A DNA stretch of 5,338 nt from an uncultured Lachnospiraceae bacterium. GTDB lineage: Bacteria; Bacillota; Clostridia; Lachnospirales; Lachnospiraceae. The position numbers were made by a program, and so were the translations under genes. Positions 1 to 4,623 of the stretch are shown piece after piece. Numbering within the stretch: the stretch's first letter is position 1; the number at the start of each line of letters is the position of its first letter. The stretch is taken from assembly GCA_905233835.1 (NCBI GenBank), contig CAJOGB010000076.1, positions 1 through 5,338 on the forward strand, read 5' to 3'. The notes under the pieces are model-generated. The model saw only the letters and a program-made list of their open reading frames with translations, was not told the origin of the DNA and did no database searches.

Positions 1-546
1 GTATATGATGATATCCGTATCGAAAATGCAAAGCGTATTTCTGAGATGGATTTGGACGGATATGCGGTAGGCGGATTGGCAGTTGGTGAAACCCATGAAG
101 AAATGTATCATGTGTTGGAAGAAACCGTTCCTTATTTGCCACAGAATAAACCTACCTATTTAATGGGCGTGGGAACACCTGCAAATATTTTGGAAGGCGT
201 GGAAAGAGGAATCGATTTCTTTGACTGTGTATACCCATCCAGAAACGGACGTCACGGACATGTTTATACCAATCACGGGAAGTTAAATCTTTTCAATCAA
301 AAATATGAAAAGGATATGCGACCCATCGAAGAAGGGTGCGGATGTCCGGCGTGCCGTACCTATTCGAGAGCTTACATTCGCCACCTTTTAAAGGCGAAAG
401 AAATGCTTGGTATGCGCCTTTGCGTATTGCATAATTTATACTTCTACAATCACATGATGGAAGAGATTCGAGACGCTTTGGATGCCGGTGATTTTAAGGG
501 ATATAAGAAGCGTAAATTAGAGTCCATGGAAGCGGGCGAAGAATAG
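1..546 (+). CDS. tgt: Queuine tRNA-ribosyltransferase (tRNA-guanine transglycosylase), C-terminal part
   Basis: This enzyme exchanges the guanine at wobble position 34 of GU(N)-anticodon tRNAs for the queuosine precursor preQ1. The frame is open from base 1 and ends at TAG 544-546, giving 181 visible residues. The bacterial family is about 370-380 residues long, so roughly the N-terminal half lies upstream. Numbering from the first visible codon, YAVGGLAVGE (21-30) and YLMGVGTP (53-60) are family signatures. FFDCVYPSRNGRHGH (73-87) carries the catalytic nucleophile Asp (residue 75, bases 223-225). The zinc ligands are all present: CxCxxC at 113, 115 and 118, and His144 in VLHNL. The C-terminus looks normal and unbroken. 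An internal ATG at 46 is not the real start, because homologous sequence continues in frame before it. A terminator follows directly, so tgt ends its transcription unit. In Clostridia tgt is commonly followed by yajC, as here. Confidence 0.97.
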   Translation, partial: VYDDIRIENAKRISEMDLDGYAVGGLAVGETHEEMYHVLEETVPYLPQNKPTYLMGVGTPANILEGVERGIDFFDCVYPSRNGRHGHVYTNHGKLNLFNQKYEKDMRPIEEGCGCPACRTYSRAYIRHLLKAKEMLGMRLCVLHNLYFYNHMMEEIRDALDAGDFKGYKKRKLESMEAGEE

Positions 547-548
547 AG

Positions 549-580
549 AAATCTTAAGAAAATCTTAATGAAATCGTAAG
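549..580. repeat. Three direct repeats with an exact 11-bp period (possible regulator site)
   Basis: AAATCTTAA starts at 549 and again at 560, and AAATCGTAA starts at 571, so the copies are exactly one helical turn apart. They lie just after the tgt stop and upstream of the yajC promoter. The third copy also forms the outer 5' arm of the tgt terminator. Tandem half-sites spaced 11 bp apart are typical of OmpR/PhoB-family response regulators, but no regulator is identified here and the region is AT-rich. The repeat itself is seen in the sequence; a binding role is inference. Confidence 0.4.
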
Positions 581-614
581 GCAAAAGAGTTTCCTTTTGC
601 CTTGCGATTTTTCT
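571..614 (+). terminator. Intrinsic terminator of tgt
   Basis: The arms 571-587 and 594-610 pair over 17 bp with a single G-U wobble (T577-G604), closing a 6-nt loop (588-593). The 3' arm runs into a T tract (608-612, then CT). Stem length and T-run fit a strong Rho-independent terminator for the tgt transcript. Its 3' arm overlaps the -35 box of the next promoter. Confidence 0.88.
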
Positions 615-630
615 CATTATTGGGTACAAT
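602..630 (+). promoter_or_regulatory. Sigma-A-like promoter for yajC
   Basis: TTGCGA (602-607, 4/6 to consensus) and TACAAT (625-630, 5/6) are separated by exactly 17 bp. The predicted start is near 637, giving a short leader of about 30 nt before the yajC ATG. The -35 box sits within the 3' arm of the tgt terminator. The prediction rests on consensus match and position only. Confidence 0.6.
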
Positions 631-646
631 GAACGAAGTGAGTTTA
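623..646 (+). repeat. Partial copy of the motif found in the 3486-3626 hairpin element
   Basis: GAACGAAGTGAGTTTA (631-646) is an exact 16-nt match to the reverse complement of 3552-3567, in the apical part of the large hairpin downstream of ribU. Both sites also have GGTAC a few bases upstream (623-627 here, with a 3-nt gap; a 5-nt gap in the hairpin). The motif covers the yajC -10 region and transcription start and ends just before the ribosome-binding site. It may be a degenerate remnant of the element or a shared regulatory sequence. Confidence 0.5.
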
Positions 647-666
647 CTTTTAGGAGGATATATTAA

Positions 667-972
667 ATGTTATTAGCTAGCGCTTCAGCAACCAGTTCAA
701 TCAGCTTGATTGTATGGATTGTAGTTTTATTTGTTTTTATGTATTTCTTTATGATTCGTCCACAGCAGAAAGAGACGAAGAAGAAAAACGAGATGATGTC
801 ATCTATGGCAGTGGGAGATACCGTTCTTACCACTTCAGGATTCTACGGCGTTATCATTGATATCGCAGATGATACTGTAATCGTTGAGTTCGGTTCCAAT
901 AAGAACTGCCGTATTCCTATGCAGATTTCAGCAATCGCTGAGATTGAAAAACCGGATGATGCAACCAAATAA
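667..972 (+). CDS. yajC: YajC, accessory subunit of the Sec preprotein translocase
   Basis: YajC is a small single-span membrane protein that associates with SecDF and SecYEG in protein export. This one is 101 residues, normal for the family. A hydrophobic helix spans about residues 12-30 and is followed at once by the signature RPQQKETKKK (31-40). The cytoplasmic domain follows, with GDTVLTTSGFYGVI (50-63) and VIVEFGSN (71-78), both diagnostic. A strong AGGAGG at 652-657 stands 9 nt before the ATG and fixes the start. The gene lies after tgt, as often in Clostridia, but has its own promoter and is insulated by the tgt terminator. No terminator separates it from the LCP gene 35 bp downstream, so the two are probably cotranscribed. 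secD/secF are not in this window. Confidence 0.95.
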   Translation: MLLASASATSSISLIVWIVVLFVFMYFFMIRPQQKETKKKNEMMSSMAVGDTVLTTSGFYGVIIDIADDTVIVEFGSNKNCRIPMQISAIAEIEKPDDATK

Positions 973-1007
973 GGGGATTGCATAAATCTTTTTAAGGAGA
1001 AGGAACT

Positions 1008-2546
1008 TTGAAGGAGTTTAAAAAGAATTTCCCAACTCTTTTGTGGGCGATTGTTACTGTTTTTGAAATGATACTGGCGGCATATATGGCTTTAACGGAT
1101 TTGCTTCCGCTTAATTTGCTGCTTGCCCTGGTTTTACTCTTGATTTTGATCGCGGCTTTAAACAGTTTGCTTTTGCTTACACCGGTTCGAAAGAAGAGAA
1201 AAAATGCTTGGAAAAGACCGGTGGGATATTTGCTTTCATCTGTTTTGATTTTAACATCCGTAGCGGGAGTGTTTTATTTAACCAGAACCAAAAGTGCCAT
1301 TGATGCTGTGACAGCAAAGTCAAACGTGGTGGCGACTCTCGGTGTTTATACGCTTTCCGATAACAGTGCAAGTGATATTAAAGATTTAAAGGATGCCACT
1401 ATCGGATTCTTGGATACCTATGATGCTTCCAGAAACGAAGAGGCGGTCAAAGAAATCAATAAAATAACCGGCGGAGATTTAATTAAAGAAAACTGCACCG
1501 GAGTATTTGAATTGGCGGGTGTACTTTATGACGGAACCGCCGATGCCATCGTATTGGATGAAGCATTTGTAACGCTTTTAACCGAAAGCGAAATCGAAGC
1601 GGATGAAGGTGCGGAAGCTGCAGAGATTCCAAACTATTCCGACTTCGGAGAAAGAACAAAATTAGTTTACGAGATACCGATTTACGGAGATGCTTCCGAA
1701 GTGGCGGATGATACTTCGGATAAGAATGTTTCAAACGAGACCTTCGTGATTTATATCAGCGGATCCGATACCAGAAATGCGAAGCTTACCACCAGTCGAA
1801 GCGACGTAAATATTTTGGCGGAAGTAAATCCGGCGACTCATGAAATCATCATGATTAACACGCCGCGAGATTACTACATCGGAAACCCGGCCGGTGGCGG
1901 AGCAAAGGATAAGCTTACCCACTTAGGTATTTACGGAATCGATAATTCCATGAAGGGATTGTCCGAACTTTACGGAGTTGATGTAGACTACTACGTTCAG
2001 ATTAATTTTAACGGATTTAAAGAACTTATTAACCAGCTCGGCGGAGTTACCGTAGAAAGTCAGTATGACTTTACGTCTTACATCTATGGCGGAACCTACA
2101 GTTATACCAAGGGACTGAATACTTTAAATGCTGACGAAGCATTGGCTTTCTGTCGTGAGCGTATGGAAGTTCCGGGCGGTGACGTAACCCGTGGTGTTCA
2201 CCAGATGGCCACCATCAAAGCGGTAATCGATAAGGTAACCAGTTCCGAAACCATCTTGACCAACTATTCAGGTTTGATGAGCGGTTTGGAAGGAACCTTC
2301 ACCACCAGCTTTACCAGCGAGGAAATATCCAACTTGGTAAAGATGCAGCTTGAGGATAATGCGAAGTGGAATATTCATTCCTTTACCGTACAGGGTACGG
2401 GAGATAAGAATACCACCTATTCCGCACCGTCCACCTACTGCTATGTCATGAATCCGAATGAAGATCTTGTAAACTTCGCAAAGGATCTTTTGCAGAGAGT
2501 TTCCGAGGGTGAAACTCTTTCGGATGAAGATGTGATTTATCAATAG
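1008..2546 (+). CDS. LytR-CpsA-Psr (LCP) family cell-envelope glycopolymer transferase with accessory domain
   Basis: LCP proteins transfer undecaprenyl-pyrophosphate-linked glycopolymers (teichoic acids, capsule) to peptidoglycan outside the membrane. This 512-residue protein has three predicted N-terminal helices (about 9-30, 34-59 and 72-91), with a basic cytoplasmic loop RKKRKNAWKR (61-70). An extracellular accessory region (about 105-245) resembles the one preceding the LCP domain in CpsA/Cps2A-type proteins. The LCP domain runs from about 245 to 410: SGSDTR (251-256), SRSD (263-266), TPRDYYI (285-291), DKLTH (301-305), INFNGF (332-337), LGGV (344-347), CRERM (382-386) and GGDVTRGVHQ (390-399). 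The Arg/Asp/Gln residues used for pyrophosphate and metal binding in the family appear intact. The TTG start at 1008 is chosen because AAGGAG (994-999) lies 8 nt upstream and no ATG is near. No LytR_C domain is seen. The glycopolymer substrate cannot be told, since no polymer biosynthesis genes are nearby. The likely promoter is that of yajC. Confidence 0.93.
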   Translation: MKEFKKNFPTLLWAIVTVFEMILAAYMALTDLLPLNLLLALVLLLILIAALNSLLLLTPVRKKRKNAWKRPVGYLLSSVLILTSVAGVFYLTRTKSAIDAVTAKSNVVATLGVYTLSDNSASDIKDLKDATIGFLDTYDASRNEEAVKEINKITGGDLIKENCTGVFELAGVLYDGTADAIVLDEAFVTLLTESEIEADEGAEAAEIPNYSDFGERTKLVYEIPIYGDASEVADDTSDKNVSNETFVIYISGSDTRNAKLTTSRSDVNILAEVNPATHEIIMINTPRDYYIGNPAGGGAKDKLTHLGIYGIDNSMKGLSELYGVDVDYYVQINFNGFKELINQLGGVTVESQYDFTSYIYGGTYSYTKGLNTLNADEALAFCRERMEVPGGDVTRGVHQMATIKAVIDKVTSSETILTNYSGLMSGLEGTFTTSFTSEEISNLVKMQLEDNAKWNIHSFTVQGTGDKNTTYSAPSTYCYVMNPNEDLVNFAKDLLQRVSEGETLSDEDVIYQ

Positions 2547-2554
2547 CTTTTATC

Positions 2555-2585
2555 TTGACAGATAACAGTTATTTGATAATATAAA
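2555..2585 (+). promoter_or_regulatory. Promoter for the FMN riboswitch-ribU transcript
   Basis: A perfect -35 TTGACA lies at 2555-2560. The -10 is ambiguous: GATAAT (2575-2580, 14-bp spacer), TAATAT (2577-2582, 16 bp) or TATAAA (2580-2585, 19 bp). Any of these starts transcription shortly before the aptamer at 2607. Two small dyads overlap it: TTATCT/AGATAA (2550-2555/2560-2565) and ATAAC-A-GTTAT (2562-2572). They could be an operator or simple AT-rich coincidence. Confidence 0.65.
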
Positions 2586-2606
2586 ACTGTAAAATAAATA
2601 AGGAAG

Positions 2607-2727
2607 TCTTCGGGGCAGGGTGAAATTCCCGACCGGCGGTGAGTTCGTTTTGAATAAGTCCGCGACCTGCTTTTTGGCAGCTGAACCGGTGTGATTCCGG
2701 TACCGACAGTACAGTCTGGATGGAAGA
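2607..2727 (+). promoter_or_regulatory. FMN riboswitch aptamer (RFN element)
   Basis: This leader RNA binds flavin mononucleotide and shuts off the downstream gene when FMN is plentiful. The conserved core is easily recognised: CTTCGGGGCAGGGTGAAATT (2608-2627), followed by CCCGACCGGCGGTGAG, then AGTCCGCGACC (2657-2667), and CCGACAGTACAGTCTGGATG (2703-2722). The helices can be traced. P1 is 2607-2611/2723-2727. P2 is 2618-2620/2628-2630. P3 is built on GGCGG and CCGCG. P4 is around 2667-2670/2677-2680. P5 is 2685-2689/2697-2701, with the usual GTGATT loop. P6 is 2705-2707/2714-2716. The aptamer is followed by a terminator in front of ribU, so control is most likely by transcription attenuation. 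Confidence 0.97.
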
Positions 2728-2759
2728 AGAATGATTAGTAATACTAAGCTAATACTATA

Positions 2760-2791
2760 CCCCGAAACTATGGTTTCGGGGTTTTCTTTTT
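2760..2791 (+). terminator. Riboswitch expression platform: FMN-dependent terminator
   Basis: CCCCGAAAC (2760-2768) and GTTTCGGGG (2773-2781) form a perfect 9-bp stem with a 4-nt loop, followed by TTTTCTTTTT (2782-2791). The 5' arm segment CCCCGAA (2760-2766) is perfectly complementary to TTCGGGG (2609-2615), which spans the P1 5' strand and the conserved J1/2 of the aptamer. Without FMN that long-range pairing can act as antiterminator. With FMN bound, P1 forms and the terminator is free to fold. It may also stop read-through from the LCP gene, which has no terminator of its own. Confidence 0.92.
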
Positions 2792-2835
2792 AGAAACGGT
2801 AAGGCTTCCCAAAAAAGAAAAGGAGGTACTTACCA

Positions 2836-3462
2836 ATGAGTAGTACAACAGCAGAAAACAGTTTTGTAAAACCAAAAATCGGAGCGCGTCAAATCGCGGT
2901 AACGGGAATGCTTGGAGCCATCTCCATCATTTTGCAGTTCTTTGAATTCGTAATCCCCATTATGCCCGCTTTTGTTAAGTTGGACTTATCCGATTTGCCG
3001 GCACTTTTGGGTGCCTTTGCTTTGGGGCCGTGGTACGGTGTGGCAATTTGCTTAATCAAAAACATCTTCCACTTGGTAACCTCTTCTTCCGCTTTGGTGG
3101 GAGAGTTATGTAACTTTATGCTTGGTGCGTCATTCGTTCTCCCGGCAGGTTACATCTATAAATCCAAGAAAACCAAAAAGACTGCGGTTATCGGTGCAAT
3201 TGTAGGTGCGGTATGTATGGCGGCATTTTCTTTCCCGTCCAACTACTTCATCACCTATCCGATGTACATCAATCTTTACGGTATGAGTGAGGAAGTGATT
3301 CTTTCCATGTATCAGGCAATTCTTCCATCCATGAAGACTCTCGCCCAGTGCCTGTTGATTTTCAACCTGCCTTTCACCTTCGTAAAGGCCATGATCTCGG
3401 TAGTCATCACATTATTAATTTATAAACCGCTCTCACCACTTCTTCACGGCAGAGAGAAATAA
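2836..3462 (+). CDS. ribU: Riboflavin transporter RibU, substrate-binding (S) component of an ECF transporter
   Basis: RibU is the membrane subunit that captures riboflavin and works with a shared energizing module (EcfA, EcfA', EcfT), which is not in this window. The protein has 208 residues, usual for the family, with about six hydrophobic segments (near 18-40, 52-72, 90-108, 116-138, 165-180 and 183-197). Family signatures are VKLDLSDLPALLGAFALGPW (47-66), LIKNIFHLV (73-81), LVGELCNFMLGASFVLPAG (87-105) and the C-terminal LIYKPLSPLL (194-203). A strong AGGAGGT (2821-2827) stands 8 nt before the ATG, fixing the start. The upstream FMN riboswitch independently supports riboflavin as the substrate: uptake is repressed when its end product FMN is abundant. 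The gene is monocistronic as judged from the large hairpin that follows. No rib biosynthesis genes are adjacent. Confidence 0.96.
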   Translation: MSSTTAENSFVKPKIGARQIAVTGMLGAISIILQFFEFVIPIMPAFVKLDLSDLPALLGAFALGPWYGVAICLIKNIFHLVTSSSALVGELCNFMLGASFVLPAGYIYKSKKTKKTAVIGAIVGAVCMAAFSFPSNYFITYPMYINLYGMSEEVILSMYQAILPSMKTLAQCLLIFNLPFTFVKAMISVVITLLIYKPLSPLLHGREK

Positions 3463-3485
3463 AATAAATAATAAAAAGTGTAAAT

Positions 3486-3626
3486 AAAAAAATCATAACA
3501 TACATTTTCGCCGGGCACGCGCTCTCGCTTATCGAATGACATAGCGGATACTAAACTCACTTCGTTCGTTAAGTACCGATGTCATTCAAAAGTGCCCTAC
3601 GCGAAAAGTATGTTATGATTTTTTTT
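3486..3626. repeat. Long imperfect palindrome (about 141 bp), probable dispersed hairpin element
   Basis: The whole intergenic block folds on itself. The outer stem pairs 3486-3503 plus 3505-3511 with 3601-3607 plus 3608-3625, which is 25 bp with one bulged A (3504). Next come GGGCAC (3513-3518)/GTGCCC (3592-3597), AATGACAT (3535-3542)/ATGTCATT (3579-3586), and CGGATACT (3545-3552)/AGTACCG (3572-3578) with one bulge. An asymmetric 16-nt loop (3519-3534) faces only 5 nt (3587-3591). The apical TAAACTCACTTCGTTC (3552-3567) recurs inverted in the yajC leader. No coding sequence or transposase is present. The structure suggests a MITE-like or REP-like palindromic unit, or a structured RNA; which one cannot be decided from one copy. 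Confidence 0.8.
3486..3626 (+). terminator. Probable terminator of ribU formed by the palindrome
   Basis: The outer stem ends in eight T residues (3619-3626), so on the + strand it has the form of a Rho-independent terminator for ribU, whose stop codon is at 3460-3462. A seven-A run (3486-3492) at the other end makes it symmetrical, so it could also stop transcription coming from the minus strand. The hairpin is much longer than a dedicated terminator, and termination is inferred from form and position. Confidence 0.6.
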
Positions 3627-3639
3627 ATGCTCATAAATA

Positions 3640-3648
3640 TGCTATAAT
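3640..3648 (+). promoter_or_regulatory. Extended -10 promoter for the ycxB-like-tsaE-tsaB cluster
   Basis: TGCTATAAT (3640-3648) is a perfect extended -10 (TGn plus consensus TATAAT). No good -35 exists: at 16-18 bp upstream lies only the T-run of the hairpin element (about 3619-3626), which is usual for promoters relying on TGn. Transcription would start near 3655, giving a leader of about 30 nt before the ATG at 3686. Confidence 0.7.
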
Positions 3649-3685
3649 TAATTGAATTTATACTAGGAACGAGGCATAAGAAATC

Positions 3686-4201
3686 ATGAAGTTTGATATT
3701 AAAATTACAGATAAAGATATGTACCGTTTTAACCTATATCATACGTATCACACCTTTAACGGAATCATTTCCATCGTGGTGGGTCTTTTTGTTTTTGTGG
3801 TACTGTACGTGGTACGTGATCGGTTGACACCGACAGACGTAATACTATATATTGCATTGGGCATTGCACTTCTTTTGTACAGTCCCATTTCTCTTTTCAC
3901 CCGTTCCAAAGCACAGGTCGCTTCTTCAAAAGTATTGCAAAATACCTTGTCGTACGACTTTAACGATGAGGGAATTCGCGTAACGACGGAAGTGGAAGTA
4001 AACGAGGGTGAAGCCAATTCTTCTTTGCTTCCATGGAATCAGTTGTATAAAATCGTGGAGACAAAAAAACAGCTTCTCATTTATTCCGGACGCATGAATG
4101 CCTATGTGATTCCGGTGGAACAACTGGGCGGGAAAAAAGAAGAATTAAAAGAATATATTAAGGAAAGAACGGACGATTACCGTTTGAGTTTTCGTAAATG
4201 A
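3686..4201 (+). CDS. YcxB-like two-helix membrane protein of unknown function
   Basis: This 171-residue protein has a short polar N-terminus and two predicted membrane helices (about 24-44 and 50-71). A soluble C-terminal domain (about 85-160) follows. Its pattern YDFNDEGIRVTTE (90-102), then LPWNQLYKIVETKKQLLIYS (115-134) and AYVIPVEQL (139-147), matches the YcxB-like domain found widely in Firmicutes. No catalytic residues are evident and the function of the family is not known to me. The ATG at 3686 is preceded by a modest GAGG (3671-3674, 11 nt away) and an extended -10 promoter. Its TGA (4199-4201) overlaps the tsaE ATG in an ATGA arrangement, so the two are cotranscribed and probably translationally coupled. 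The link with t6A synthesis is positional only. Confidence 0.8.
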   Translation: MKFDIKITDKDMYRFNLYHTYHTFNGIISIVVGLFVFVVLYVVRDRLTPTDVILYIALGIALLLYSPISLFTRSKAQVASSKVLQNTLSYDFNDEGIRVTTEVEVNEGEANSSLLPWNQLYKIVETKKQLLIYSGRMNAYVIPVEQLGGKKEELKEYIKERTDDYRLSFRK

Positions 4202-4620
4202 TTATAGAAACACATTCAGAAAAAGAAACATTTGAACTTGGAAAAAGCCTGGGAGAAAAAGCCCTGCCCGGAGATGTCTTTACCTTGGAAGGAGACTTAG
4301 GCGTGGGAAAAACCATTTTTACCAAAGGCTTTGCCCTGGGGCTTGGAATCAAAGAGCAGATTTCTTCTCCTACATTTACCATTGTTCAGGTGTATGAAGA
4401 GGGACGGCTTCCTTTTTATCATTTCGATGTCTATCGCATCGGCGACATCGAAGAAATGGATGAAATCGGATACGAGGATTATGTATACGGAGACGGCGTC
4501 TCCATGATAGAGTGGGCAAATTTGATTGAAGATATTTTGCCGGAGAAACGAAGAAACATTTTAATTGAAAAAGATTTGGAAAAAGGATTTGATTATCGAA
4601 AGATAACCATAGATGATTAA
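4198..4620 (+). CDS. tsaE: TsaE, ATPase of the tRNA t6A37 threonylcarbamoyl-transfer complex
   Basis: TsaE is the P-loop ATPase that works with TsaB and TsaD to make N6-threonylcarbamoyladenosine at position 37 of ANN-decoding tRNAs. It is 140 residues long, normal for the family. Walker A is GDLGVGKT (32-39). ISSPTFTIVQVYE (55-67) is the conserved switch region, YHFDVYRI (74-81) carries the acidic Asp77, and IEW (104-106) is the family tryptophan motif. Here IEW is followed by ANLIED rather than the frequent PE. The start overlaps the preceding stop by 4 nt and has no clear ribosome-binding site, implying reinitiation from the upstream gene. tsaB follows after 3 nt, the typical order in Firmicutes. 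Confidence 0.96.
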   Translation: MIIETHSEKETFELGKSLGEKALPGDVFTLEGDLGVGKTIFTKGFALGLGIKEQISSPTFTIVQVYEEGRLPFYHFDVYRIGDIEEMDEIGYEDYVYGDGVSMIEWANLIEDILPEKRRNILIEKDLEKGFDYRKITIDD

Positions 4621-4623
4621 AAG

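Noticed and set aside
46..48. ATG at 46 as a true start of the first gene
   Set aside because: The same frame is open from base 1 and the upstream residues continue the Tgt family sequence, so this is an internal methionine of a protein truncated by the window edge.
104..106. Replacement of the usual proline after IEW in TsaE (residue 107 is Ala) as a possible loss of function
   Set aside because: Walker A, the switch region and Asp77 are intact and the position is not known to me as catalytic, so it reads as normal family variation. The coordinates given are residue numbers of the TsaE protein at 4198-4620.
1483..1922. Minus-strand frames opposite the LCP gene
   Set aside because: They are short, compositionally odd and antisense to the well-supported LCP protein; no promoter or ribosome-binding site was seen.
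2735..2756. Short repeats between aptamer and terminator (TTAGTA/TACTAA; TAATACT at 2739 and 2750)
   Set aside because: They are small and AT-rich, in a linker expected to be unstructured. They give no competing structure as convincing as the P1/terminator pairing.
3463..3685. A possible small peptide gene or transposon remnant in the ribU-ycxB gap
   Set aside because: The gap is filled by the palindromic element and a promoter. No reading frame with a ribosome-binding site and no transposase-like sequence is present.
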